Positions 27,160-36,343 are shown, counted from the stretch's first letter. The stretch: DNA of 64,000 nucleotides from JAUMBM01 sp964645715 (GCA_964645715.1 CAZYAO010000002.1:62001-126000), one strand, 5' to 3'. Translations and numbers: made by a program. Notes: a model not told the origin generated them from the sequence alone.

Positions 27160-28752
27160 ATGAAAAAATTTACTCACTTCATGCAGTTGGCAAAGAGTGC
27201 GCTGAGCCTGTTGGCTTTCGTTGGCTTCGCCAACATCAGCATGGCACAAGCCCCGGCGAACGACCTTTGTGCCAACGCTATTCCGATTGCCTGTGGCCAG
27301 ACGGTTACAGGTAGTACTGCTACATCGACGATTGATGTAGCACCTGCTTGCGGACTGAATTTTCCCCGCTTTGGTGTGTGGTACGTTTTTGCAGGTACTG
27401 GTCAGTCTGTGACCCTGAGCACTTGCAACGCTACTACCAACTATGACTCACAGATTGGCGTTTTTTCTGGCAGCTGTGGAGCACTTGTATGTGTAGGTGG
27501 CAATGACAATGCACCTTCCTGTTCTGCAGGTGGTCGTAAGTCAACGGTTACTTTTTCGACGGTGGCAGGTACCAACTACTTCATTTGGGTAACGGGGGCG
27601 GTCAGTGCGCGTGGTAACTTTGCTCTGACAGCAACTTGTGCGGGTAGTGTAGGCATCGACTGTACAACAGCACCGGTGATGACTTGCGGTACGGCTGCTA
27701 CGGCCACCATGTCTGGTTCAGGTGCTGGCTGGAACGTGTCAGCCTGTGGCTTTTCCACGCCGGGTCAGGAAATGGTGTACCGTTTCACTGCACCAATTTC
27801 AGGTATTTATACGGTGCAAATCCTCTCAGGTACTGGTGGCTATGTCGACTATTTCTACAAGTCTGCCAGCGGCTCTTGCGACGCAACCGGCTGGATTTGC
27901 ATTGATGATGTTTTTTCACCAGCCTCTTATCAAATCAACCTGACGGCAGGTAATTACTATTTCCTGCTGGATGCTGAAGGTACTGGTTCTCGTACGCACA
28001 CTTGGCAGATTACCTGCCCAACGGCACCTCCCCCGCCTTCTGACAATGATTTGTGCTCTGCCAGTGTTCCGCTGCTCGCTTGCGGTGGCTCTGTATCTGG
28101 TACGACTTCAGGAGCTACACCAGATGCAGTGCCTACTTGCGTAACCACGCTCAACACGGCTCCTAGCCGCTGGTATCGCTTCATTGGTACAGGTCAGAAT
28201 GTGACAATCACAACCTGCAATGCGGGTTCTAACTATGATACCAAACTGGGTATCTTTACGGGAAGCTGTGGTGCACTTACTTGTGTGACGGGCAATGATG
28301 ATGCTACATGCTCATTCAGTGCTCTCCGTTCAACGGTTACATTTGCTTCTGTCAGCGGCACCACGTACTACGTATATGTAACTGGTTTCAGCTCATCAGC
28401 AGGCAATTTCCAGGTTACAGCAACCTGTAGCCTGAAAGAAGATGATACCAGCCTCAACGGACTTTCAGCGGGCAACGCGGTAGATCTTGGTAGCGACATG
28501 GTGGGTGAGTTTTTCCCCAATCCTGCACAAAGCGGCCAGTCTGTGCTGAGAGTTGTATCTACGCAGGACAGCGAGGCAACGATCACGCTGTTCGATGCTT
28601 TAGGTCGTGCGGTACTGAACCAGCGTACGGGTGTTGTAACGGGTAGTAACCAACTCGAGCTCAACGTAGCGGGTGTACCTAGCGGTACTTATTTCGCTGT
28701 TGTACGCATGAATGGCCAGCAGTACCACAAGAAACTGGTTATTGGCAGATAG
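27160..28752 (+). CDS. Cys-rich PPC-like repeat protein with T9SS sorting domain, copy A
   Basis: A 530-residue exported protein: signal peptide ending NISMAQ, then three beta-sandwich modules of about 120-135 residues. Modules 1 and 3 begin NDLCxxA and contain GxWYxFxGTGQ and YDxxxGxFxGSCGAL, resembling pre-peptidase C-terminal or adhesin modules; module 2 has GSGAGWNVSACG and YVDYFYKSASGSCDATGW. Cysteines recur in pairs. A PPPP linker separates modules 2 and 3. The end is a T9SS sorting domain (GEFFPNPAQSGQS, VPSGTYFAVV). It is probably a surface or matrix protein. A close paralogue follows at 29166. Confidence 0.75.
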   Translation: MKKFTHFMQLAKSALSLLAFVGFANISMAQAPANDLCANAIPIACGQTVTGSTATSTIDVAPACGLNFPRFGVWYVFAGTGQSVTLSTCNATTNYDSQIGVFSGSCGALVCVGGNDNAPSCSAGGRKSTVTFSTVAGTNYFIWVTGAVSARGNFALTATCAGSVGIDCTTAPVMTCGTAATATMSGSGAGWNVSACGFSTPGQEMVYRFTAPISGIYTVQILSGTGGYVDYFYKSASGSCDATGWICIDDVFSPASYQINLTAGNYYFLLDAEGTGSRTHTWQITCPTAPPPPSDNDLCSASVPLLACGGSVSGTTSGATPDAVPTCVTTLNTAPSRWYRFIGTGQNVTITTCNAGSNYDTKLGIFTGSCGALTCVTGNDDATCSFSALRSTVTFASVSGTTYYVYVTGFSSSAGNFQVTATCSLKEDDTSLNGLSAGNAVDLGSDMVGEFFPNPAQSGQSVLRVVSTQDSEATITLFDALGRAVLNQRTGVVTGSNQLELNVAGVPSGTYFAVVRMNGQQYHKKLVIGR

Positions 28753-28766
28753 TAGTTTGTTGGTTG

Positions 28767-28790
28767 TAGGAAAATTTGAAAATTTTCCTA
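28767..28790. repeat. Palindrome with GGAAAATTT arms
   Basis: TAGGAAAATTT (28767-28777) and its complement (28780-28790) are separated by two bases, 15 bases after the stop of copy A. The GGAAAATT core recurs in the next palindrome. Confidence 0.6.
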
Positions 28791-28812
28791 GAAGACAGGA
28801 CTTTTGCCCTAT

Positions 28813-28848
28813 AATGGCCGGGAAGGAAAATTTTCCTTCCCGGCTATT
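28813..28848 (+). terminator. 18-bp palindromic terminator of copy A
   Basis: An uninterrupted palindrome: 28813-28830 pairs with 28831-28848 (GGCCGGGAAGGAAAA arm, one G-T pair), followed by a T-rich tract. Confidence 0.65.
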
Positions 28849-28865
28849 TGTTTTTGCCGAATTTA

Positions 28866-28898
28866 TTGTATCTTCGTAGAGTGTTTGGCGTATATTTG
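28866..28898 (+). promoter_or_regulatory. Candidate promoter of copy B
   Basis: TTG at 28866-28868, 22 bases, TATATTTG at 28891-28898, matching the Bacteroidota consensus. It would give a 260-base leader for the gene at 29166. Confidence 0.4.
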
Positions 28899-29165
28899 CG
28901 CATACTCACCACTATGTATGTGTTGTCACTTTGCACTGACTGCTTAATGGAGTGTAGCTGTGAAATAGTTTTGCCAAAAAACTATTTTCAGGTTTACGTT
29001 TCAGAAGAGGGGTAGAAACTTGAGGATTCGGGTGCATTTTTCTTGCTACTCTTCCTGCGGGATTGGTTTACTGGGCACTACTACACGATGATGTAGGTAG
29101 ATGACTCCTCCTTGTGTACAGTTTAGAAAATACTTTATATTATTCTTCAATAAAAACAAAAACGG

Positions 29166-30725
29166 ATGAAAAACTTTTTCAGACAGATGACGGCACTGGC
29201 AGTGCTCATGGCCATGTTTGCATGGACCAACACAGCCAATGCGCAGCTTATGGCCAATGATTTGTGTGCCAATGCTTTGCCTATCGCTTGTGGGCAGACG
29301 GTGACGGGTAACACTAACAATTCAACTATTGATGTGGCACCGGCCTGCGGACTCAATTTTCCTCGTTTTGGCGTATGGTATGTATTTGCAGGTACTGGTC
29401 AGTCGGTAACACTCTCAACTTGTAACGCAACGACCAATTATGACTCGCAGATTGGGGTCTACTCAGGATCTTGTGGTGCATTGGTGTGTGTAGCGGGCAA
29501 TGATAACAGCCCTTGCTCTGCGGGTGGTCGTAAGTCAACGGTTACGTTTACCACAGCATCAGGCACAAATTACTACATTTGGGTAACGGGTGCGGTTAGT
29601 GCACGTGGTAACTTTGCTCTTACGGCAACTTGTGCGGGTAGCGTAGGTATCAACTGTGCAACAGCACCAGTGATGACTTGCGGTACGCCTGCTACAGCTA
29701 CCATGTCTGGTTCAGGTGCTGGCTGGAACGTATCAGCCTGTGGCTGGTCTACGCCAGGACAAGAAATGGTATACCGCTTTACAGCACCAATGACAGGTGT
29801 TTACACGATTCAGGTTACTTCAGGCACAGGTGGCTATGTCGACTACTTCTACAAGTCAGCCAACGGCAGCTGTGATGCGACAGGTTGGACGTGTATTGAT
29901 GATATTTTCTCTCCTACAACCCTCACTATTTCTTTGACAGCGGGAGACTACTACTTCCTGCTCGATGCAGAGGGTACCAGCAGTCGTACACACACTTGGC
30001 AAATTAGCTGCCCTACTGCTCCGCCGCCACCATCTGATAACGATGCATGTTCTGCAGCAACGCTTATGACTTGCGGACAGACAGTGACTGGTACTACGGC
30101 TACCGCTACGATTGACGGTCCTTCTACGGATTGCTTTGGTGGCAGTGTGGCAGCAGACCGCTGGTATCGCGTGGTCGGTACCGGACAGAGTATTACGGCT
30201 TCTCTTTGCGGAGGTACAACTTATGATTCCAAGCTTGGTATTTATACGGGTAGCTGTGGCTCATTGGTTTCTGTAGGTTGCAATGACGATTTTTGCGGGC
30301 TGCAGTCACAGGTTACTTGGGCATCGACTTCCGGCGTTACTTACTACATCCGCGTTCACGGATTTTTTGGCGCTACGGGGCCATTCTCGCTCAACGTTAG
30401 TTGCACGACACTTACAGGAGACACAGGATCAAACAGTCTGGCTGCAGCTAATAATACTGAACTGGGTGTGGATATGATTGGTGACTTTTTCCCCAATCCA
30501 ACCAATAATCTTGCGTCGTTGAAAGTAATTTCTACACAGGACGGTGAGGGATTTGTGCGTCTGTTTGACGCTCTTGGCCGTGCAGTTGTTGAGCGTCGTG
30601 TAGGCTTGGTTGCCGGCAGCAATCTGGTTGAATTGAACGTAAGTGCATTGCCTGCAGGAACTTACCATGCATTGGTGAATTTCAACGGACAGCAGTTCCA
30701 GAAAAAACTGGTGGTTAGCAAATAA
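29166..30725 (+). CDS. Cys-rich PPC-like repeat protein with T9SS sorting domain, copy B
   Basis: A 519-residue paralogue of the preceding gene in the same order: signal peptide ending NTANAQ, module 1 (NDLCANALPIACGQTVTG), module 2 (GSGAGWNVSACGWSTPGQEMVYRFTAP), PPPP linker, module 3 and T9SS sorting domain (GDFFPNPTNNLAS, LPAGTYHALV). Modules 1 and 2 are nearly identical to copy A in protein sequence, while module 3 differs strongly (SVAADRWYRVVGTGQSIT, CNDDFCG). The pair arose by duplication; the variable third module may give different binding specificity (inference). A GC-rich hairpin follows the gene. Confidence 0.75.
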   Translation: MKNFFRQMTALAVLMAMFAWTNTANAQLMANDLCANALPIACGQTVTGNTNNSTIDVAPACGLNFPRFGVWYVFAGTGQSVTLSTCNATTNYDSQIGVYSGSCGALVCVAGNDNSPCSAGGRKSTVTFTTASGTNYYIWVTGAVSARGNFALTATCAGSVGINCATAPVMTCGTPATATMSGSGAGWNVSACGWSTPGQEMVYRFTAPMTGVYTIQVTSGTGGYVDYFYKSANGSCDATGWTCIDDIFSPTTLTISLTAGDYYFLLDAEGTSSRTHTWQISCPTAPPPPSDNDACSAATLMTCGQTVTGTTATATIDGPSTDCFGGSVAADRWYRVVGTGQSITASLCGGTTYDSKLGIYTGSCGSLVSVGCNDDFCGLQSQVTWASTSGVTYYIRVHGFFGATGPFSLNVSCTTLTGDTGSNSLAAANNTELGVDMIGDFFPNPTNNLASLKVISTQDGEGFVRLFDALGRAVVERRVGLVAGSNLVELNVSALPAGTYHALVNFNGQQFQKKLVVSK

Positions 30726-30827
30726 CATCCGCACTTGTATGGCTGGTATGAATCTTTGTTGATCAAATAAATGATTTGTCCGGACACACAAGGCTGTTTT
30801 GTTAATTCGTCTAATGTTTTTATGTTC

Positions 30828-30853
30828 GCGGCGCCCCATGTGCGGGGCGCCGC
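30828..30853. terminator. GC-rich hairpin after copy B
   Basis: GCGGCGCCCC (30828-30837) pairs with GGGGCGCCGC (30844-30853), loop ATGTGC, followed by TTGCATTTT. It lies between convergent genes. Confidence 0.6.
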
Positions 30854-30948
30854 TTGCATTTTAACCGTATTAGACATGAAAGGTCAGTTTGCTATTGGCA
30901 CAAGTGACAGCATGCATTGGCGTACGCCTGTACGATACAAGCGACGGA

Positions 30949-31548
30949 TTACCCCGCTGCAGGCACACCAGCTTCAAATTTTTGCACAAAGGAACTTATC
31001 GGCTTTCTTGTACGTGGCATCGTTTCCCTGGATTTGAAGGGTTCTTCCAATTGCTCAGGTTGGCCTGGGTATCCCAATGCGATGAATACGACGGGTTCGA
31101 TATCGTCGGAGAGTTGAAACATTTCACGGGTTTTTTCATAGTCAAATCCTCCCATCTGATGTCCCGTAAGCCCATATTCTGTGGCTTGCAACATCAGATT
31201 CGTGTTGGCTGCGCCCGTATCGTAGAGTGCGTGTCTGTTGTTTGTTCCGTTGGCGGCAAATGTCTTTTTTGCCAGACTAAGCACGAGAACAGTAGCGTGC
31301 TGAGCCCATACAGCATTGCCGGGGAGTAGGCAGTCTACAAATTTTTGAAAATTATCGTCCTCCTTGTGCGCGTAGTAGTAGAGCCATGGCTGTTCATTCA
31401 TGCTACTCGCAGCCCAGGAGGCTGCTTCAAACATGCTCATTAGTGTCTGCTCTGCAACGGCTTGGTTGGTGAAAGCCCGCGCACTCCAGCGCTCAGTAAA
31501 CAACTTGTTGATGGAGTATACGGTTTGCGGTATCTTCGGATTCGTCAT
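30949..31548 (-). CDS. Nitroreductase-family FMN oxidoreductase
   Basis: A 199-residue FMN-dependent oxidoreductase. The N-terminal RWSARAFTNQAV segment, AASWAASSMNEQPW (FMN-binding), DTGAANTNLMLQATEYGL and FIALGYPG are the usual motifs. Members reduce nitro compounds, quinones or enones with NAD(P)H as cytoplasmic dimers; the physiological substrate cannot be told. No linked gene suggests a pathway. Confidence 0.88.
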   Translation of the reverse strand: MTNPKIPQTVYSINKLFTERWSARAFTNQAVAEQTLMSMFEAASWAASSMNEQPWLYYYAHKEDDNFQKFVDCLLPGNAVWAQHATVLVLSLAKKTFAANGTNNRHALYDTGAANTNLMLQATEYGLTGHQMGGFDYEKTREMFQLSDDIEPVVFIALGYPGQPEQLEEPFKSRETMPRTRKPISSFVQKFEAGVPAAG

Positions 31549-31676
31549 ATTTCACAGTTTGTGATAATCGTTGTTCAATAAAATGCAATTCTGTAGGCAA
31601 ACAGTGCAAGGGGGGCACGTGTTCAAAATGGCAGCGGATATTGAGCGTACTTTCAGCGGGTAATGAGGGACAAACA

Positions 31677-31708
31677 AAAAAACCCACCCCTACTGGGGCA
31701 GGTTTTTT
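31677..31708 (-). terminator. Terminator downstream of tatA
   Basis: AAAAAACC...CCCC pairs with GGGG...GGTTTTTT (31677-31690 with 31695-31708, a two-base internal loop, TACT apex). On the minus strand it ends in a T6 run, about 90 bases after the tatA stop codon. Confidence 0.75.
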
Positions 31709-31800
31709 GTGGCCTTGCCAAGATAAATCTGTAAAGACACAGCCTCATGACTTTTTAGGCATATCAAGTAAGAGGCATAACAACGAAAAGCTGTGCAATA

Positions 31801-32142
31801 TTACTTGCCCTCCTCAATCCAGGGAGACTGGCTTTGTTGCTGTTGTTGTTGTTGAGTCTGCTGCAGCAACTGCTGTTGTTGTTCGAGCAATTTCTGCTGT
31901 TGAGCAATCTTTTGCTGTAACTGTTGGTGCTGCATTTCGAGCTGGCGCTGCTGCTCTGCATCTCGCATACCATCCTTTAACTCACTTTCCAAAGAATTGC
32001 GCGCTGCATTGAACTCGCGTATGCCACGACCGATACCCCGCATCAGTTCGGGAATTTTTTTACCACCAAACAAGAGTAGGATCGCGAAGAAAATTACAAG
32101 CATCTCCGGACCCAGAAAGTTGAAAAGGAGCAATGTATCCAT
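31801..32142 (-). CDS. tatA: Twin-arginine translocase subunit TatA/E with Gln-rich tail
   Basis: A 113-residue TatA-type protein forming the pore-like part of the Sec-independent export system. One membrane helix (PEMLVIFFAILLLFGGKKIPEL, with the typical FGGKKIPEL hinge) is followed by an amphipathic helix (GIGRGIREFNAA). From about residue 63 the tail is a Gln-rich tract (over half Gln, with one run of eight), longer and more repetitive than the usual charged tail. tatC is not nearby. The tract is coded by mixed CAG/CAA, so simple slippage is not the only explanation. Confidence 0.88.
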   Translation of the reverse strand: MDTLLLFNFLGPEMLVIFFAILLLFGGKKIPELMRGIGRGIREFNAARNSLESELKDGMRDAEQQRQLEMQHQQLQQKIAQQQKLLEQQQQLLQQTQQQQQQQSQSPWIEEGK

Positions 32143-32322
32143 TGTATTGCTTTCTAATTAATGAAGAGAAAATAGCCCGCGGTTCAAATGAACTTAGTTC
32201 TCAAGCATTACTGACCATAACATCTCGCAGTCTACTGTACAAAGATAAGGACATTTGGGATGTAATGTCAAAAATATTGAGCCGTGTAAAAAAGGCGAAA
32301 TATTAAATACTGTAAAATGGGC

Positions 32323-33282
32323 TTACATTTTTTTGAGGCCAATTTCCCGCAGCCGTTCATCGAGATATTCGCCTGCCGTAATGGGTTCATACGCAAGGGG
32401 TCTGTCCGAGCTTACGCAAGAAGACAGTACGCTAAGATCCATATCAGGCTTGGGATGCAGGAAAAAGGGGATGCTCAACCTGGGTAAATGCCACAATTCT
32501 CTGGGAGGGTTGACTACACGGTGAGTGGTGGACTTGAGGTAATTGTTGGTAAGTCGCTGCAGCATGTCGCCCACATTAATGACGATTTCATCATCTTCCG
32601 GTACGATATCGAGCCATTCTTCATCCATATTTAACAGCTGAAGTCCACCGGCAGAGGCGCCTACAAGCAGTGTAATCAGGTTTATATCCTCGTGTCGTTC
32701 TGCCCTTATTGCAGAGGCCGGCTCATGTGTGATGGGTGGATAGTGGATAGCACGAAGGATGCTGCTGCCCTTGTCTATTTTATCCTGAAAATAGTCTTCG
32801 GGGAGATTGAGGTGCAGTGCGATGGCCTGCAGCAGGAGTCCGCCTGTTGATTCAAATGCACGATACAGCTCCCTGCCATATTTCAGAAAATCAGGTGTTT
32901 CCGCGACATCAGGATTATCAGGATAAAGTTGGCGTAGCGGATCGTCAGGGCCAACTTCCTGAGCTATTTGGAAAAATTCTTTCAAATCGGCGACTTGAGA
33001 GTCTTTGGCATGCTCACGGCCAAAGGAGGTATAGCCCCGTTGGCCGGCACTGCCTTCGATTTCGTATTTCTTTTTTACTTGCTCAGGGAGGGCAAAAAAT
33101 GCCTTAGCCGCAGTATAGAAATTTTCAATCAGATTTTTGGAGATACCGTGGTTGGTAACACCCACGAAACCTATCTTATGGAAGGCATCTCCCAAAGATG
33201 CTACAAAAGCGGCGCGAGACTGTGCATCACCTTGCGCGAAGGTTGATAAGTCTACCAAAGGGATGGTTCGCATAGCTGTCAT
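32323..33282 (-). CDS. Isopenicillin-N-synthase-like 2-oxoglutarate/Fe(II) oxygenase
   Basis: A 319-residue non-heme iron enzyme. The DIOX_N part carries FHKIGFVGVTNHGI and the double-stranded beta-helix core carries HED (RHEDINLITLL), a distal His (STTHRVVNP) and the RLSIPFF motif that binds 2-oxoglutarate. These give the 2-His-1-carboxylate iron site. Such proteins in Bacteroidota are widespread and largely uncharacterised; the substrate is unknown and antibiotic synthesis is not implied. No biosynthetic cluster surrounds it. Confidence 0.88.
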   Translation of the reverse strand: MTAMRTIPLVDLSTFAQGDAQSRAAFVASLGDAFHKIGFVGVTNHGISKNLIENFYTAAKAFFALPEQVKKKYEIEGSAGQRGYTSFGREHAKDSQVADLKEFFQIAQEVGPDDPLRQLYPDNPDVAETPDFLKYGRELYRAFESTGGLLLQAIALHLNLPEDYFQDKIDKGSSILRAIHYPPITHEPASAIRAERHEDINLITLLVGASAGGLQLLNMDEEWLDIVPEDDEIVINVGDMLQRLTNNYLKSTTHRVVNPPRELWHLPRLSIPFFLHPKPDMDLSVLSSCVSSDRPLAYEPITAGEYLDERLREIGLKKM

Positions 33283-33349
33283 ACGCTTATTTTTGAAAAT
33301 TTGACCATTATTCTAGCCCGGATTAGCCGGAGGCAGATATTTTTCCGTG

Positions 33350-34420
33350 CTAACCCGACCAACCAGGTTTGTATTTGGAATCGTCAAGTAGTTTTTGTGA
33401 ATCTCGCAGATTGATGAGTTCTGGCAAAGTTGTCTGCGGGAAGCGGCGCATATAGGCTTTAACAATTTGCCAGCCTACCCAGTTGGCAGAACGACCGGGA
33501 GCCTCAGGCGGCATTCCTGGCGAATTAGGGCTGGGTTCTACGAGCTTACGTATGTCGGGCCAGCTGCTGTTGTACAAAAGTTCTTCTTTGAGGAAATGAG
33601 CCCACATTTCTCGTTCATTATTTTCTAACCATTGCAGCTGCAGGGGCGTAACTTCCATGATAACTGTGTCGGAAGTATAAGGAAGAAGCTGCTCCATGAT
33701 ATACAATTTTTTACCATTGTGCAGCATGAAATCCAGAAGCCTGTCTCCGGGTGGATCTCCGGTAAGGTCACTTACCAAGGGAATGAGTGTTTTAGCGGTA
33801 AGATGATCCTGATTGTAAGTGCGTATGAGGTAGTCTGAAAAATTGGTGTTGCCCGGATTGAACTTAGCATAAGGATAATCAGCTCCCAAAAACAAATCTA
33901 GGCCCACGGCCAGTTCGTTTTGCCCGTACACGAAGGCCGCCAGCGAGTATTCCGCAATGAAAGTGGTTACAGAAGAAGGGGCTGGCTGCTCAGGAAAATG
34001 GTACTTAAAGTAACGCAGTGCATTGTCAAGCTCTTTTTTGTAATCATCGAGATTGGGATAAGTAACCTGCACGGTGTCGTATAGATTTCTGAGTGCCGGA
34101 AATTCGATGAATCCTTGCATGAAGGCAGCTTCCGCCTGTACATTTTTTGTGTTTTCTTCACCTGTTCGAATGTTCAAAACATAGCGAAAGAAGACATCTG
34201 TGAAATCGGGATTACGTTCTTCCAATGCTGCTAACTCAGTCAGCAAGGAAAGACTGTCAAGCCCAAAAAGATCCTGCTCAAATCGTTTGACAGCAATATC
34301 AGCGGTAATGGCGGAGACATCTGGCGGAGGAGGGCCATCATCTTTGGTTTTGCATCCCCCTGCAAGCATAATAGCAGTGGAGAGTCCAATGGCAATCATA
34401 ATTCTACCGATAATATTCAT
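33350..34420 (-). CDS. gldB: GldB-like gliding-motility lipoprotein
   Basis: A 356-residue lipoprotein with signal ending in the lipobox LAGGC, then VKRFEQDLFGLD, a typical GldB opening, and DLFLGADYPYAKF, DRLLDFMLHNGKKLYIMEQLLPYT and GRSANWVGWQIVKAYM, which match the GldB family. GldB is required for gliding in Flavobacterium, where it is a membrane lipoprotein; many non-gliding relatives also have it. ATG at 34420 places the signal peptide directly at the N-terminus. It is divergent from the beta-barrel gene at 34701. The match to the family is clear but the T9SS/gliding role here is inferred. Confidence 0.8.
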   Translation of the reverse strand: MNIIGRIMIAIGLSTAIMLAGGCKTKDDGPPPPDVSAITADIAVKRFEQDLFGLDSLSLLTELAALEERNPDFTDVFFRYVLNIRTGEENTKNVQAEAAFMQGFIEFPALRNLYDTVQVTYPNLDDYKKELDNALRYFKYHFPEQPAPSSVTTFIAEYSLAAFVYGQNELAVGLDLFLGADYPYAKFNPGNTNFSDYLIRTYNQDHLTAKTLIPLVSDLTGDPPGDRLLDFMLHNGKKLYIMEQLLPYTSDTVIMEVTPLQLQWLENNEREMWAHFLKEELLYNSSWPDIRKLVEPSPNSPGMPPEAPGRSANWVGWQIVKAYMRRFPQTTLPELINLRDSQKLLDDSKYKPGWSG

Positions 34421-34632
34421 ACCTCTGTTGTATTTTACCCTCAATTAGGTCTCTCATCAACACTCTAATAACGCACTTGGGTGTACGAATAGTTGTATTC
34501 TATGGTGGGAATAAGCAGAATCGGTAGCGATATCTCCACGTAAGATAAGTCAGTACCCCAAAACAGTCAAAGAAGCTCAGGATGTATTCAGTGAATTAGG
34601 CTATATATGTACCAAATAAGCCTGATTCGGTT

Positions 34633-34640
34633 TACCTTTG
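34633..34640 (+). promoter_or_regulatory. Promoter -7 box for the beta-barrel gene
   Basis: TACCTTTG matches TAnnTTTG, 60 bases before ATG at 34701; no clear -33 box. It overlaps the longest frame and supports the later start. Confidence 0.4.
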
Positions 34641-34700
34641 CATCCGGGGCGCATGTGCTGCCGTTCCGAGCTGCCATTTTTTAACCCAACATTTTCAAAA

Positions 34701-35441
34701 ATGAAAAGGATATTTCTGATTTCCATTATGTTACTCTTGGGTGTGTCGGCCTGGAGCCAACAGTCTCCGCGGTTTGGGTTTCAGCTGAGTCCGGTGGTGA
34801 GCAGGTTGACGACTGACAATAGTCGCATTGCCACCAACGGCACAAATGTAGGGCTAAAATTGGGAATGATTGGTGAATTCGGCTTTGGACCAGACAATAA
34901 CTACAGTTTCACTACGGGTATTGGATTCCATTTTAATGCAGGGGGATCGTTGCTATATGACAAGTCTTCAATTGACTCCGTACAAATTTGGCAGGAAACG
35001 GATATTCCCGGTGTTTCTTCCTTTTTTAAGGGGGGAGCTAATTTTAAGTACAGCCTGCAGTATGTCGAAATTCCATTGGGACTTAAAATGCGTACCCGCG
35101 AAATTGGCCATATTCGTTACTATATTGAGCCGGGTCTTGCCTTGGCTATCCGCAGTCAGGCAAGGGGTAACATCACTAACATCAGTGGGATTGATCCTGC
35201 AGAGAAATTCAATATTAGCAGTGCTGTCAACTTGCTTAACCTGTCATGGGGTCTCGGCGCCGGCATCGAGTACGGTTTGTCTGAAAATACTGCCCTTGTC
35301 GGCGGCCTTGCTTTTCAGTCGGGTTTTCTGGACGTGAGTCGCAATAAGGGAACTACCTTGGTGCAGAGTGGCGAAAGCCGGGAGGAAGACTCGAAAGCTA
35401 AGTTGATGGTTTTGGCACTTCGCCTTGGAATAATGTTTTGA
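34701..35441 (+). CDS. Outer-membrane beta-barrel protein (PorT-like family)
   Basis: A 246-residue protein with a signal peptide (ISIMLLLGVSAWSQ) and alternating amphipathic strands: FGFQLSPVVSRL, FGFGPDNNYSFTTGIGFHF, KYSLQYVEIPLGLKMR, GIEYGLSENTALVGGLAFQSG and a C-terminal LRLGIMF ending in Phe, typical of barrels. The YVEIPLGLK pattern is shared by the PorT/outer-membrane-barrel superfamily. True PorT is a T9SS component, but this family is large and the gene lacks porT's usual neighbour, so the general call is safer. nadC begins 11 bases after its stop codon. Confidence 0.75.
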   Translation: MKRIFLISIMLLLGVSAWSQQSPRFGFQLSPVVSRLTTDNSRIATNGTNVGLKLGMIGEFGFGPDNNYSFTTGIGFHFNAGGSLLYDKSSIDSVQIWQETDIPGVSSFFKGGANFKYSLQYVEIPLGLKMRTREIGHIRYYIEPGLALAIRSQARGNITNISGIDPAEKFNISSAVNLLNLSWGLGAGIEYGLSENTALVGGLAFQSGFLDVSRNKGTTLVQSGESREEDSKAKLMVLALRLGIMF

Positions 35442-35452
35442 TAAAGAAGACT

Positions 35453-36343
35453 ATGCATACGGAGTATATTAACCCGTCGGATACTTTTCCGGAGGATTTC
35501 GAGAAAGAGCTGAACCATTTTGTGCGGCTTGCGCTTGCTGAGGATGTTGGCGATGGAGATCATACGTCCTTGGCCTGTATTCCGGCTGCTGCCAAATCAA
35601 GTGCTCGATTGCTGATAAAGGATGCCGGAGTGATTGCAGGTGTTGCCATCGCCCGAAAGATATTCACGCTGGTTGATCCTCATGTGGTTTTTGAAGAGCG
35701 TATTGCCGATGGCAATGATGTCTCTGTGGGTGATGTGGCATTTGTAGTGCATTGTAATACGCGTGCTCTACTTAAGGCCGAAAGAGTAACGCTCAATATC
35801 ATGCAGCGTCTCAGTGGCATAGCAACCCTCAGCAGTCGCTTTGCTTTCGAAGTTGAAGATTTGCCAGTGAAGATTCTCGATACTCGTAAGACCACTCCCC
35901 TGATGCGTTTTTTGGAAAAATGGGCGGTGAAGCTGGGTGGTTGCGAAAATTATCGGTCCGGGCTCTATGACCGAATTATGATCAAAGATAACCATGCAGA
36001 TGCTTGTGGCGGACATCGGCAGGCGATAGAAAGTGTGCATGCCTATTTGCGCGATCAACAGCTAGATTTACCTATTACGGTTGAGGTACGTAACCTCGTG
36101 GAACTACAGGAAGTATTGGATACCGGAGGGGTTCAGCGCATCATGTTCGATAATTTTGAATTGCCGTTGCTGGCAGAGGCTGTAGCGCACGTGGCCAACC
36201 GCTACGAAACCGAAGCCTCCGGAGGTGTTACGATTCATACAGTGAGGCGCATTGCCCAGACTGGTGTGGATTATGTATCTGTGGGAGCCCTCACGCACTC
36301 TGCAGCAAGCTTTGATCTGAGTCTGAAAATCATCAAAGAGTGA
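35453..36343 (+). CDS. nadC: Nicotinate-nucleotide diphosphorylase (carboxylating)
   Basis: NadC converts quinolinate and PRPP to nicotinate mononucleotide in de novo NAD synthesis. The 296-residue protein shows EDVGDGDHTS, ERVTLNIMQRLSGIAT, KILDTRKTTPLMRFLEKWAV, RIMIKDNHADACGG and the VDYVSVGALTHSA phosphate site. ATG at 35453 gives MHTEYINPSD; an upstream TTG overlaps the previous gene's stop. It is probably co-transcribed with the barrel gene, and a strong bidirectional terminator follows. Confidence 0.95.
   Translation: MHTEYINPSDTFPEDFEKELNHFVRLALAEDVGDGDHTSLACIPAAAKSSARLLIKDAGVIAGVAIARKIFTLVDPHVVFEERIADGNDVSVGDVAFVVHCNTRALLKAERVTLNIMQRLSGIATLSSRFAFEVEDLPVKILDTRKTTPLMRFLEKWAVKLGGCENYRSGLYDRIMIKDNHADACGGHRQAIESVHAYLRDQQLDLPITVEVRNLVELQEVLDTGGVQRIMFDNFELPLLAEAVAHVANRYETEASGGVTIHTVRRIAQTGVDYVSVGALTHSAASFDLSLKIIKE

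Larger units (their letters stand above)
28753..29165. other. Intergenic region between the tandem T9SS paralogues
   Basis: 413 bases. It holds two large palindromes (28767-28790, 28813-28848), a promoter-like TTG-N22-TATATTTG (28866-28898) and a weak hairpin (28961-28992, TAGTTTT/AAAACTA). No open frame of note. If the promoter is real the second gene has a leader of about 260 bases. Confidence 0.5.

Noticed and set aside
32323..33282. Beta-lactam biosynthesis suggested by similarity to isopenicillin N synthase.
   Set aside because: The similarity is to the general oxygenase family, and no peptide synthetase or related genes lie nearby.
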